The notes under the pieces were generated by a model, which saw nothing but the letters and a program-made list of their open reading frames with translations, did no database searches and was not told the origin of the DNA. A program made the translations under genes and the position numbers. Shown piece by piece: positions 46,981 through 58,190 of a stretch of 64,000 nucleotides of DNA. This DNA is from Aselliscus stoliczkanus (lineage: Eukaryota; Chordata; Mammalia; Chiroptera; Hipposideridae), in assembly GCA_033961575.1 (NCBI GenBank), contig CM066728.1, forward strand, positions 103,616,852-103,680,851, in the 5' to 3' direction. Position 1 is the stretch's first letter. The number at the start of each line of letters is the position of its first letter.

Positions 46981-47744
46981 CCATTACTTTGTTAGTATTA
47001 TAAATAATGGTATATTTCTTAAGTTCCAGTCCAATGTTCCTAGTTCTCATATTCTCTCACATTCAATATCAATCACATTGGCTTTTTAAAAATCACTTCC
47101 AGAGACAAAAAAAATTTTTAAGTGATAAACATGTTTCTTTTAAAGCTATTTGATAGTAAATTGTCCAAAGAATTCACCAAAAGTAGATGACAAATAGAGG
47201 CAATTGCCTGCTGATGTTTTAAGAAGAAAGTTATGTTCACAATATACATACTGACATGAGTCCAAAGATGGAAAATTCCTTACTGGGGCTTAATATATCT
47301 ACTGAATTTTTTAAGGACTTGATTGTCTCGGTCTAACAAAAAAGCAAGAACACCAACCACCCCCAACTGTCAGTGCCACCAAGAGAATAATCTTCCATAT
47401 TCCAGGAGTATAAGCAACAGTTAAGTGGAGAGTGCAAAAAAGGGAAGGGAGCAGGGAATAAAGTGAAAAGAAGAATATAAACAGGAGGTGTCTTCACCCG
47501 CATTTCAACTAAACAACAAATTTCTTATCTTGTTTAAAATGCCTTTCAATCTAGTGCAGTCCAGAAGGTCGGGGCAAAAATGCCCAACACCATTCACTGA
47601 AAAGGGGCTCCTTGTGGATTAGTAGGAAATGGGAGAAAAGCAACCTGAGGGAGTCAGCCACTAGATCAAGAGTATTTGAAAGCACATCTCCAGCTAAAGG
47701 TTTTTCTATATTGATATTCGGGGATCATCATGGAGCAATTTTCT
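46981..47744. other. No recognisable gene or repeat
   Basis: Unassigned AT-rich sequence between a plus-strand and a minus-strand L1 fragment. No open frame of note. Confidence 0.45.
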
Positions 47745-48400
47745 GGGTTTTTTTTTATTGTGTTAAATACATATAATACTTTACCATTTTAATCATTTTA
47801 AAGGGCATGATTCAGTGTCATTTAGTACATTCACAGTGTTGTACAGCCATCGCCACTATCAAGTTCCCCACCATGTTCATCACCTCAGAAGGAAACTTCC
47901 TTCCTACTCATTTAGCAGGCACACCCCTTCTTCTTCCCCTCAGCCCTGGGCAACCACTAATCTGCTTTCTGTCTCTGTAGATTTACCCATCTTGGACATT
48001 TCATATAAATAGAATCATGCACTACGTGAACTTTTGTGTCTGGTTTCTTTCACGTAGCATAATGTTTTCAAGGTGCATCTATGTTGCAGCATGTATCAGT
48101 TCTTCCTTCCTTATTATGGCTAAATAATGTAATAGTCCATCGTATGAATATATCACAATTTGTGATCCTTTAATGGACCTTTGCATAGTTCCCACATCTG
48201 GGCTATTGTGACTACTGCTGGTATGAAATTTGACATAAAAGTTTTTATTTGAACATCTGTTCCCAATTTAGGGAAGTATATACCTAGGAGAATTACTGGG
48301 TCCTATGGTCATTGTATGTTTAACTTATTAAGGAGCCACCACACTGGTTTCCATGGTGGCTGAACCATTTTACATTCCCACCAGCAATGCATGAGTCACA
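47745..48400 (-). mobile_element. L1 3' fragment, antisense
   Basis: The plus strand is the complement of L1: GTACAGCCATCGCCACTATC, CACTAATCTGCTTTCTGTCT, ATAAATAGAATCATGCACTA, CTGGTTTCTTTCACGTAGCA, TTTACATTCCCACCAGCAAT. It begins with a T-rich stretch, the complement of the old A tail. An old and dead copy. Confidence 0.85.
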
Positions 48401-48869
48401 ATTTTTATTTCTTTGAGCCTTGGGCTCCATTTTATAGTCATTTAGAAAGGATTTTCTACTGATAGCATTTTTAAATTTTGTTTTCTACCAATGATGCATG
48501 TTTTGCACTATTTACAATAGCAAAAAGTGAGAAACAACTTAAATGTCCAACTATATGAGATTGTTTAAATCAAGCACTGTATCTAGTGATTTTCTTTATC
48601 TTAATATAGATAAATGATAACTTAACTCACCATTTCCCAAGATCATTTGGCAAAGAAACACTCTTAAAACCTAACAGGCGCTAAGATAAAATACTATCTT
48701 GAGTTGCTAGAAGAAATGGTCCCAAATTTATTTGATATTTGTAAATTTTTAATAGAGCAAAAATAAATTGAGAAATAAAACATTTTAATATGTGTTACTA
48801 AATTACTAAACCTTGATGTAAGAGGGAGCATGAATAAAAACTAATAAAAATAGCTAATCTGCACTGACA
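48401..48869. other. No recognisable gene; possible L1 traces
   Basis: TTGCACTATTTACAATAGCA at about 48503 is L1-like (plus strand), and a TAAATGTCCAACTATATGAG stretch follows. The remainder is unassigned AT-rich DNA. Confidence 0.4.
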
Positions 48870-48990
48870 ATTTACTACACACCAGACCTGCACTAAACAC
48901 TTTACATTTCACCCTCTAAACAATGCTGTGAAATATCTGCTACTGATTGTTTTATTCTATGATTAAGAAAACAAAAGTTTGATGGGATTA
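48870..48990 (+). mobile_element. MIR SINE, diverged
   Basis: CAATTTACTACACACCAGAC, CACTAAACACTTTACATTTC, ACCCTCTAAACAATGCTGTG and TTTATTCTATGATTAAGAAA follow the MIR core order. Confidence 0.6.
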
Positions 48991-49681
48991 AGAAATGTTT
49001 AAAGCGAGGATAAGTAGCTGGAGTCTGGCTCCTGAGATCTCAACAGCTATGCAGTACTGCAAGTTCGTGTATTTTGTTTTCACTTCAGTGTTATATTATG
49101 AACAATTCTGTTTCTTACGGATATGCTCTAGCAAAGAGACAGATATGAACTGCTGGTGTTATAATATTTGCGTAATCATGAATTAGGCTATTTTAAAATG
49201 TATAGATTATCTTGAATATTTTTTTAGAAATCAAAGACACTGATTATTAATATTCTCTTTCAAGTATTCCTGATTCAGCTCATTGATAGTAGACATAGTT
49301 TGAGTACCACAGTATCTCACTTTTCTGTTTAAACTTCCTCTCTCAGCTGTAGATCTTGGGAATAAGTTTGTGTAAAGTAATTGGTTAGAAGCCTTGACGC
49401 ATGGAATAACATGACTAATATAGATTGAAATTAAGAGACAGGATATGTAGCATAGATCACTGATCTTCAAAGAGAGACTTCATATCAATTTGACAGCTGA
49501 TAAAGAGCTGTCTCCCAGTCGTTGACAGATGGACTGTCATATGTGTTAAGCAGTCTTCTTACATCTATTTTTAAATAAAATTTAGAGGACAAATAGTCCA
49601 TGGCTAGTATTTCCTTTTACAGGAATGACATATGGCATCTCATGGAATCCTTCAGGGACATTTTAAAAGTAATTTGGAATT
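48991..49681. other. No recognisable gene or repeat
   Basis: Unassigned AT-rich sequence upstream of the young SINE cluster. Confidence 0.45.
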
Positions 49682-49696
49682 AAGAGTCACTTAGGT

Positions 49697-50151
49697 GGGC
49701 CGGCCAAGTGGCGCATTGGTTAAGAGCTGGTTTTGGGATGCCAGTGGCCCCGGTTTGGATCCCACATTAGAGGGCCAGTGACACTGCCCTCTACAGCTAA
49801 CAACAGCTCCACCTGGAGCCGGGCTGCGTGAGCCCCGGCGACGGTGTAGGCTGCAGCCCCTGCTTCAGTGGGCTGCCAAAGGCTGCAGTGAGTGGCAGGC
49901 AGCCAGTGTGAGCGGCCAGCAGCCACCGTGAGCTGCCAATAGCCGCGGTGAGCGAACATCCAGAAACCAGTGACCGATCTGCCTCATCCGGGAAGAGCGC
50001 AATGACAATACCAACATGGGCCAGTGAAGCAACATCCTCCGCAACTAGACTGAAGAACAAAAAGACAGCAACTTGTCTATTCCCCTTCCCCGATTTCCCA
50101 ACGCTGTTCCCCTTCCCCAATTCCCCAATAAAATCTTTAAAAAAAAAAAAA
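49697..50151 (+). mobile_element. Full-length long T+ SINE (subfamily 2)
   Basis: Head GGGCCGGCCAAGTGGCGCAT with A-box TGGCGCATTGG and B-box-like CGGTTTGGATCC; ACACTGCCCTCTACAGC junction; CTCCACCTGGAGCCGGGCTG; four 20-base units ending GTGAGC or GTGAGT (about 49870-49952); CATCCAGAAACCAGTGACCG; CCTCATCCGGGAAGAGCGCA; then the AACTTGTCTATTCCCC and CAATAAAATCTTT tail with 14 or more A. Target duplication aagagtcacttaggt is exact over 15 bases (49682-49696 and 50152-50166). Young copy. Confidence 0.95.
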
Positions 50152-50166
50152 AAGAGTCACTTAGGT

Positions 50167-51780
50167 AAGAAGCCATCAGGGAATAACACTGATGAAGACA
50201 GAACTCAGATGCCGCATCCTGCTAAGGTTTGTTTTCATCTTTCACTTAGAACATAGTGATTAATTCTCATAAGTGGTGCTATATTTCTGAAAGATCCTTT
50301 ATTTCATTCACTACCTATACCTGGTGGCCTCCACTAGTAAAGTTTTGTATTTGTTTTTTGCAGGGAAGCTCCAGGAGAAGGTAAAATGTGGCTTACTTTC
50401 TGATGTTTTGAAATAAAGAAAAAGTATGGGAAAGTCATTTAGGCCCATTCAGAATTTAAATGACTTATAGAAAAAGTAATTCAACCTAAATCCGGATGGA
50501 GTTGTCACAATTTGACATTATCCAGAATTAGAAGTCTATTTTCTTTCATTCGAGTAATGAAAATATTGCAGACAAGAGAGGCTAAAAAGAGTGGAGCAGC
50601 TAATACGACTGGAAGTTGTAATGGTCCAAAGGTACCAATAATAATATTTTGTCTCCATGGAGCAGCTCTCAGCCAAGAAGCTCAAGGCTGAATGAGGTCA
50701 GAAATACAAGGGCCCCCTCAATGTTCTTGAGATGCACAGACCATCACTTGAGGTGGTGACAGCTGACATTGAGCACTGGGTATTAAAGCAGAGTGAGATG
50801 AAGGAATGCCACAGAAGAAACAATGATGTCTCCAGGTTGCCTCCCATGCTCCCAGCAGCCCTCCAGGCCAGCGCCTCATCGTTCCTCAAAGTTTCCCTAG
50901 AGGAGACTTGATCATCTCGTTCAACAGAAGTCTCATACTCTCAGCACCCTGACTGACAGCCATCTTCCCCAACAAGGTAGGTGTCTACAGTTTTGCACCC
51001 AGGTTGGTCACTATTGCACTTCTTCCAAGGATAACTGACTTGAAAAGGACTCCAGTAACTCCAAAGGGCTGGGTCTCCAGTAAGGAGAATCGTAGCTAAG
51101 TAGTTTAGTGAGCCCAGTGGGGTAGAAAGGGCACAGATGGGGAGGACAGGAAATGTACCCACTTAAAACTGGACCACAACAGAATCTCCTTGGGCCTCAA
51201 TTCCATCATCAGCAAAACAAGGATGGAGGATGGCTGCCAAGGTCTCTTCTAATTCTAGCAACTGAAGATGTTGAGAGGACTGTGGCTCCTGCCCAATGCT
51301 GGTTAGCCAGGGGCCAGCCCTGCCTGCGGGACACTTAATGCAGAGAGGGGATATGACTAGGCTGTAAGCACAGGGTGAGTCAGCCTGGAAGTTAAGAAAG
51401 ACCAGCCAGGCGGAACTCAGCCCACACTGGGGAAGGATGTGTGGGTGGTGGAGAACACTCTCTCATACCAACTTTCTCACCACGGCTGCCTGCATTCCAC
51501 CTTCATTGCCATCATCTGAGATGAGTTGCAATAGTAGAAAAACACTCAGAAAGCAAAGGTGGTGATTAAGCCCTGTTATTACAAATTTGACCCTACCATT
51601 CTCCATAGCCCATTAGCTTTACCTGAATTTCCCTTTCATTTAAGCCTCTTGATTCTGTGCTAAGTATGCCATGACTTCTGACCAGGGGCAAATGATTGAT
51701 ACAGTAAAGAGAACACTGGGCATGTTCTCAGGTAATTCTGTTTCTATTTCCTGAAAGGGAGAAAGTAACATTTTTTGTTA
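50167..51780. other. Mostly unassigned; MIR-like patch at about 51165-51265
   Basis: No gene recognised. Near 51185-51260, TTGGGCCTCAATTCCATCAT, CAGCAAAACAAGGATGGAGG and AAGGTCTCTTCTAATTCTAG match the 3' half of a MIR/MIR3 element on the plus strand, weakly. The remaining 1.5 kb shows nothing I can assign. Confidence 0.4.
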
Positions 51781-51793
51781 AAAAATCAATCTT

Positions 51794-52236
51794 GGGACAG
51801 CCAAGTGGTGCATTGGTTAAGAGCTGGCTTGGGACACCAGCTGTCCCAGTTCAGATCCCACATATGAGGGCCAGTGACACTGCCCTTTACAGCTAACAAC
51901 AGTTCCACCTGGAGCTGGGCTGTGTGAGTCCCCGGTACGGCATAGCTGCGGCCCCTGCTGCAGTGGGCTGCCATAGGTACAATGAGTGGCCAGCAGCCAG
52001 CGTGAGCGGTTGGCAGCCCATGTGAGCTGCCAAGAGCCACTGTGAGCAGCCATCCAGAGGCCGGCGACTGATCTGCCTCACCCAAGAAGAGCACAATGAT
52101 GATACAAACATGGGCCAGTGAAGCAACATCCGCCACAACTAGACTGAAGAACAAAAGGACAGCAACTTGTCTGTTCCCCTTCCCCAGTTTCCCAACACTG
52201 TTCCCCTCCCCCAACTCCCCAATAAAATCTTTAAAA
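51794..52236 (+). mobile_element. Full-length long T+ SINE (subfamily 2)
   Basis: Same architecture as 49697-50151: head with TGGTGCATTGG A-box, ATGAGGGCCAGTGACACTGC, CAGTTCCACCTGGAGCTGGG, four 20-base GTGAGC-type units (about 51960-52048), CCATCCAGAGGCCGGCGACT, tail with CAATAAAATCTTT and A. Target duplication aaaaatcaatctt is exact (51781-51793 and 52237-52249). With the minus-strand copy at 52381 it forms a tail-to-tail inverted pair. Confidence 0.95.
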
Positions 52237-52380
52237 AAAAATCAATCTTATCTATCATATACTACAAGCTGACAGTGTGACTGAAATCTTGTGTTCAGCA
52301 TTAGCAAACTTCTTTGCCCACACACCTGGTTTTCAACTTGAGCTGATGAGTAAAAAGTTTTATTATATGCTTGGTTTTTT

Positions 52381-52803
52381 GTTTTTAAAGATTTTATTAG
52401 GGAATTGAGGGAGGGGAACAACATTGGAGATTTGGGGAAGGGGAACAGACAAATTGCTGTCCTTTTTAGTTCTTCAGTCTAGTTGTGGAGGACGTCACTT
52501 CACTGGCCCATGTTGGTATTTTGATCATTGTGCTCTTCCTGGGTGAGGCAGTCACTCGCCGGCCATTGGACAGCAGCTCACGGCAGCTCACGAAAGTTCA
52601 GGGCAGCTTTCGGCCAGCCCCACTTCAGCCTACACCGTCGCCGTGACTCATGGCAGCCCGGCTCCAGGTCGAGCTATTGTTCACCATCTTAGCTGTAGAA
52701 GGTGCAGTGTCACTGGCCCACATGTGGGATCCAAACCAGGGCCCTGCTGCTCAGAGCTGGCATCCCAAGCCAACTCTTAACCAACAAGCCACTCGGCCGG
52801 CCC
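52381..52803 (-). mobile_element. Full-length long T+ SINE (subfamily 1), inverted
   Basis: The minus-strand reading starts GGGCCGGCCGAGTGGCTTGT and passes through CTCTGAGCAGCAGGGCCCTG, CTCGACCTGGAGCCGGGCTG, GGCGACGGTGTAGGCTGAAG, the GTCCAATGGCCGGCGAGTGA block and a tail with CTAATAAAATCTTTAAAAAC. It resembles the copy at 25851 (same CTGAGCAGCAGG and CTCGACCT blocks), so it is subfamily 1. Probable target duplication atgcttggttttt / gtgcttgttttt (about 52368-52380, 52807-52818), imperfect. Confidence 0.92.
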
Positions 52804-52818
52804 TGATGTGCTTGTTTT

Positions 52819-53481
52819 TAGTAGCGCAAAAGTTTATGACAGTGGGTATATTTCATAATTTTTGTTCATAAAGAAGCCACAGTTAGATATTTACAGCAAA
52901 TTTAAAAGCTAACAACTTCTCCTTCCTTCATATGATAAAATGATAGGAAGAGATTTATAAACTGTCATCAGAGTTAACTGAGCTAAGTAAGCAACACTGG
53001 CTTTTTTCTCATTTAGTTGGCATGGTGTTAAACTCTTGGCAAACTAAAACAAAAAGTATAATCTTCAAACAATGAGATTCACAACACAAAAAAAGTCAAA
53101 AGAATCAAATGGGTGTTTAGATGTACATAACCTTTCAAAAATTTGGACTTAGATGTATAACGAAGAGTTATCTCAGCTAGGTATTGGTGGTCAGTAACTC
53201 ATATCTTGGGAGAATAAGCTAATTGCTAGAAAGGGCTAGGAGAGTCTGACAATAAGCTAATATTATTTTACTAACCTCTAAAAATCAGATATAGACTACA
53301 CCTGAATGCAAAATACTATGCAACAATTGCTATGAAAATTTTAATAAAACTGTAAAAATTTTAAATTGCTTTCTGAAGATCAAACCTCTGTTCCAAAAAT
53401 TCATTAATCCAGGTATACTTCACCACCTTCTTGATTTTGGCCCAGGTTTCATCCCTCCACAGAAATCCCTGGCCCACGTTC
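52819..53481. other. No recognisable gene or repeat
   Basis: Unassigned AT-rich sequence between the inverted SINE and the MITE. Confidence 0.45.
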
Positions 53482-53483
53482 TA

Positions 53484-53564
53484 CTGGGTTGTCGGAAAAG
53501 TCATGATGCATTTTTGCAACGAAAAACATAGAAACAATATGTCATGACTTTTCCAACAACCTAA
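53484..53564. mobile_element. 81-bp mariner-type MITE
   Basis: An 81-base element flanked by TA on both sides (53482-53483, 53565-53566), the usual Tc1/mariner target duplication. Its ends are 23-base inverted repeats agreeing at 20 positions; the shared core is GGAAAAGTCATGA (left) against TCATGACTTTTCC (right), and the three differences are transitions. There is no coding capacity. Size and layout resemble MADE1-type mariner MITEs but the terminal sequence differs from what I recall of MADE1. It would need a transposase supplied in trans. Confidence 0.85.
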
Positions 53565-53566
53565 TA

Positions 53567-53956
53567 TTAAAGCGTTTTGTGGCAAACAACTAATTCAAAT
53601 GAGGTTTATATCTTACATAATAGAGATTCTTAAATATCTGTTCATGTATTGTCCTCCAATATTATTCCATACCACACACGTTAATCAAGGAGTATTGTTT
53701 TGGCCCTAAGATAGAATAACATATTTGAATATCATTAGAAATAAATGGATAAAAATTTAGGTGTATTTACATTATTATATTAATAAAATATAATTGCTAA
53801 ACTTATTTGACATATAAGACATATAATAAGCTTTCAAATGACAATGGCCTCATAGCCACCATCTCTAAGAATTAAGAAAAAAGAAATGTTCAAAAGTCTC
53901 ATAGATGAATGCATCATAACACAATAACATCATAGAATATTACAGAGCCATTAAAA
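53567..53956. other. No recognisable gene or repeat
   Basis: AT-rich, without assignable feature. Confidence 0.45.
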
Positions 53957-53969
53957 AAATAAATTGGAG

Positions 53970-54078
53970 GGCTGGCCAAGTGGCCCAGTGGTTAAGCGCT
54001 GGCTTGGGAAGCCAGCAACCCCGGTTCAGGTCCCACATATGAGGGCCAGTGACACTGCCCTCAAATAAATAAATAAAT
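53970..54078 (+). mobile_element. Head-only SINE with AAAT tail
   Basis: GGCTGGCCAAGTGGCCCAGT head, CCCGGTTCAGGTCCC B-box region, GAGGGCCAGTGACACTGCCC end, then an (AAAT)n tail instead of plain A. The duplication aaataaattggag is exact (53957-53969 and 54079-54091). It shows the short form moves as its own unit and is not a truncated long SINE, because the A-rich tail follows the head directly. Confidence 0.93.
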
Positions 54079-54091
54079 AAATAAATTGGAG

Positions 54092-55224
54092 TTATGCCAA
54101 TTCAGAAGATGCAGTAAGTACAAAAGATAAAAGGAAAAGATATGTTCATAGTATGACCCCATCAGAAAAAAGTGTGTAAATATATCTACATATGTATGTG
54201 TCTAAATGTTTCCATGCAGGTGTATGATATATCCATGTCCATATGCATATTCATATATATTTGTATGTGGTCAAACAGAAAACAGAACTAAAAAGTGTAC
54301 ATACCAGATTGCTAATATTTTACCTGGAAAAGTAGAAGGTGGGGTTCTACAGGGAGAATGATAAGGGTGGGAGGAAAAGGAAAAAGAAGACTGAACCAAA
54401 AAAATATGATTCTTTTTGTGTTCAAGAACTTGAGGAAAACAAGAGATTTATGTCTATAAACTTCTAAGGGTGACTTTGGAATACTAAAAGTTACTATGTC
54501 TTGTATGATCCTCTTTTGTTTTATATTTTTAAGTATCGCTTTATTTTTTTTCTTTTTATGAAATGAACACTTTCTCATAACAAAATCTATCAGAAACAGA
54601 AGCGGAAGGGGAAAAGTCAACATTATCTATAATTCTAGTGCGACCACCATCAAGTTCTCACTGCACATCCTCCCAGGTTTTGTTATTATGGAAAATGTGA
54701 CCACGTGTACTACACTATAATCTTCCTTTATTGGGTCAAAATAAATCATTAATAACACCTGCTCAGGTGTACCCTCCTTGCTGACTGTCTCTCTGTGTCT
54801 CAAGCACTGGAGCCCCCGAGTCTCCAGTGCATCCTCCTTTAGCTGGTAGCCTGAGAGATCCTTCTCCAGCCTCTGCTGAAGGTCTGCATCCCTCACTACA
54901 TCAAGACATGCACTGACCTACTGGCCTGCAACTCAGCTGCCTTCTGCATCTCCAGCCCCACTCCAATACCAGGAGCATGAGGGAAGTTCTAGGCTCCACT
55001 CATGGCCCTCCAGAGCAAGAGCTACTCAGGTTAATGAAATCCTGGCATGCTCTGTGTTTCCTCGTGTACTTCCATATGTGTTTCCCCAGGTTCATGAGGG
55101 CACAGCCTCCAAGACAATCTCTTTCCAGAACTCCAAACACAAAATTGGAGCAAAAGCCTCACAGTCTCAGCATCTCCTCAACTCACTGACACCCTTCCTT
55201 TCTCTGGATTCTCTCCCAAGAAGA
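54092..55224. other. No recognisable gene or repeat
   Basis: About 1.1 kb. The antisense frames at 54312-54623 and 54627-54896 have no domain I recognise. The stretch 54750-54960 is GC-richer and may be an old repeat, family unknown. Confidence 0.4.
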
Positions 55225-55684
55225 TATAATCAACACACTGTAGAGAAAAGGAATCTTTACACACTGTTGGGAGGGACATAATCTGGTGCAGCCACTATAG
55301 AAAACAGTATGGAGGTTCCTCAAAAAATTAAAAATAGAACTATCTTATGATCCAACTTTGGAGATATATCCAAAGAAATGAAATCACTGCCCCCAAAAAA
55401 TCTGCACCCCCGTGTTCATTGCAGCATTATTCACAATAGCTAAGATATGGAAACAATTTAAGTGGTCATCAACAAGTGAGTGAATAAAGAAAATGTGGTC
55501 TACATGTTCTACATATACCACGGAATATTATTCAGTCTTAATTTTTTTTGAAAAAAGCAAAATCTGCCATTTTCGACAACATGAATTAACCTAGAAGACA
55601 TTGTGGTAAAGGAAATAAGCCAGACACAGAAAGAAAAATGCCATATGTCTTACTTATATGTGCAACCTAAAATAGAGAGTAGAG
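55225..55684 (+). mobile_element. L1 3' end, left part (split by HAL1)
   Basis: L1 ORF2 end: CACACTGTTGGGAGGGACAT, CTATAGAAAACAGTATGGAG, CCCCCGTGTTCATTGCAGCA, GGAAATAAGCCAGACACAGA, and a final CCTAAAATAGAGAGTAGAG. It continues at 60095 (AATAGAGAGTAGAATGGTGG), the sequence expected next in L1. The HAL1-like element and a SINE were inserted between. Confidence 0.85.
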
Positions 55685-57339
55685 AGAAATCCAAGATGGC
55701 AAAATAGATAAACACTGTGCCTGTGTCCTTCCATGAATACATTAAAATTACAACTAACATATAGAACAATGAACCTGGAGAACCATCTGAAGTCCAGCTG
55801 AACAGAAGTCCTATAACTAAAAATATAAAACAGAAGCCACGTCAAGACTATTAGAAGGGGCAGAGATGCTGAACAGGCCCCAAACGTTCCTGTAGCAGTT
55901 GAAAATCAGGATGACTATCTCAGCCATGAAGGTTCCCCCAAAGTAGCAAGGGACCTGCACACCAGGTTCCCTGTTCCCCAGCCCAGAGTACTGGTGCAGG
56001 AAAGAAGAGACCCCACAACATCCGGCTGTTACAAACATTCAGGTGGAACAGAAGGCTGAGGAAAACCCAGACGTCCTCTTAAACAGCCAGCATGCAGATT
56101 CACTTGCTCACAGGCACTCATCTTAGGCCCCTGCGTAAGGTGACTCAGGGTGTCTTGGAGACATAAGGAGAGCAAACGGAGAAGTATGGCTTCAGGGGAA
56201 AAACCGGAGGGCAGTCAACATTTTCCTGGTGAGCAGTTCTTCTCCCGTGCAGCCGGCAGGTGAGAGCCATCTTTCCTATGTTGAGCCCACCCACACAGGC
56301 CAAATCTGAACTTGATTGGCCTGGTGAGCTCTGCTTCTCCACCCTGCTGACTCAGCTGGGACCCCACCCCACCCAACTTGCAAAAAACACCTGAGGCAAT
56401 TTATTGGGAGAAGCTAGCCCCGCCCACATTGCTCTCTTTTCTTAGAAAACTATCAGAGTCCACGGGCCCAAGGGAGGCAGCAGCTGGCCTCAGTGTTCTC
56501 TAAGAATTTTGCTGAGTCTCTCCAGGCTCAGCACTGGCACCAAACCAGAATCTACATAAACCTGGTGACCACAAGTCATCCCACTCTAGTGATTCCCTGA
56601 GACCTGCCTCCCCAAACTTTCATAACACAGGAGGCTTTATAACACAGTAGCTGAAACTTAAGGGAGCTGGCAAGTGGCAGCAGGCCTCCAGGTGTCCTGG
56701 CTTTTTGTGGAGTTACCACAGGCCTGGTACTAGTGGCAGTCATCCTCAGTTTGCAGCGTGGCCTCTCCCACGAATGTCCAGGTTTAGCACAAGCAGTGAA
56801 CAACTGCAGGTCACATTGTAGCTGCTACCAGATAATCCCCGGCTGGTCACAAGCAGTGAGTGACCTGGGCCTACACCAGAGCCTCTTTGAAGAGTCCCCA
56901 GAGACAACATACTTGGAGGTTGGCATCAGACCACAACAGAGCACCACCAAATTAGCTCCGTAAGCAGCATACATAAAGGGTGGTCTCGACAGGTATCAGA
57001 GCCTACTGGGGTGAATCCCACTCAGTGGGGTAAGCTTCCCTCATAGAACCCCATTAGCTGTTGATGTGGGCCAAATCCCACAGCCAGTCAGCCTGAGGGT
57101 CAATGCCCACCCACTGATCTGCCAATAGCAATCAAGGCTCAACTATAACAGGAGGGCACACACAACACACACAAGGGACACTCCTGGAGCACCCGGTTCA
57201 GGTGAATAGGAGGAATGTGCCACTGGGCCTCACAGGGCACCTACTACATAAGGCCAACCTGGCCAAGACTGAGAGACACAGCAGATTTACCTAATACATC
57301 GAAACAAACACAGAGAGGAAGCCAACACAAGGAAACAAA

Positions 57340-58190
57340 GAAATGAATTCCAAATGAAAGAACAGGTGAAAACTCCAGAAAAAAAAACTAAAGGAAATAG
57401 AGGCAAGCAACATAACAGAGACAGAGTTCAAAACAATGGTTATAAAGATGCTCAAGGAACTTAGGGAGAATTTCAACAAAAAACAACATAGAAACCATAA
57501 AAAAGATCCAGTCAGAAGTAAATAATACAATAACAAATGAAGAATGTACTAGAAGGAATCAGCAGCAGACTAGATGAAACAGAGGATCAAATCAGCAATT
57601 TGGAAGACAAGGTAGTAGAAAACACCCAATCAAAATAGCAAAAAATAAAACAATAATAATAAAATTTTAAAAATGAGGAGAGTTTAAGAGACTACTGGGA
57701 CAACATCATGCATAACAACATTCACATCATAGGGGTGCCAGAAAGAGAAGAGAGAAAGCAAGGGATTGAGAACCTATTTGAAGTAATAATGACTGAATAC
57801 TTTCCTAACCTGCCAAAGGAAATAGACATACAAGTCCAGGAAGTGCAGAAAGTCCCAAACAAGATGAACCCAAACAGGCCCACTATACTAAAGGTTAAAG
57901 AAAAATAGAGAATCATAAAAGTAGCAAGAGAAAGGCAACTAGTAACTTATAAGGGAGCTCCCATAAGATTGTCAGCTGATTTCTCAACAGAAACTTTGCA
58001 GGCCAGAAGGAATTGGCACAAAATATTCAATGTGATGAAAAGCAAGTACATACTACCAAGGGTGCTCTACCCAGCAAGACTGTCATTTAAAATTGAAGGA
58101 CAGATAAACAGCTTCCCAGACAAGGAAAAGCTATAGGAGTTCATCACCATGAAACCAATATTACAAAGAATGTTAGAGGGACCTTTTTAA
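57340..58190 (+). pseudogene. HAL1/L1 ORF1p remnant, copy 2
   Basis: The frame at 57708-57908 (66 codons) carries the L1 ORF1p RRM start NIHIIGVPEREERKQGIENL, then FPNLPKEIDIQVQEVQKV and NKMNPNRP. It stops at 57906-57908, just where a segment usually present before the C-terminal domain is lost. The C-terminal domain follows in another context as LVTYKGAPIRLSADFST, QARRNWHKIFNVMKSKYI, ARLSFKIEG (about 57940-58105). The N-terminal side has an internal stop run near 57610-57660. Better kept than copy 1, but dead. Confidence 0.75.

Noticed and set aside
49697..49770. tRNA gene in the SINE head
   Set aside because: The A and B boxes are there, but no cloverleaf with proper acceptor pairing and 3' end can be drawn, and the head is part of a longer retroposon with a target duplication.
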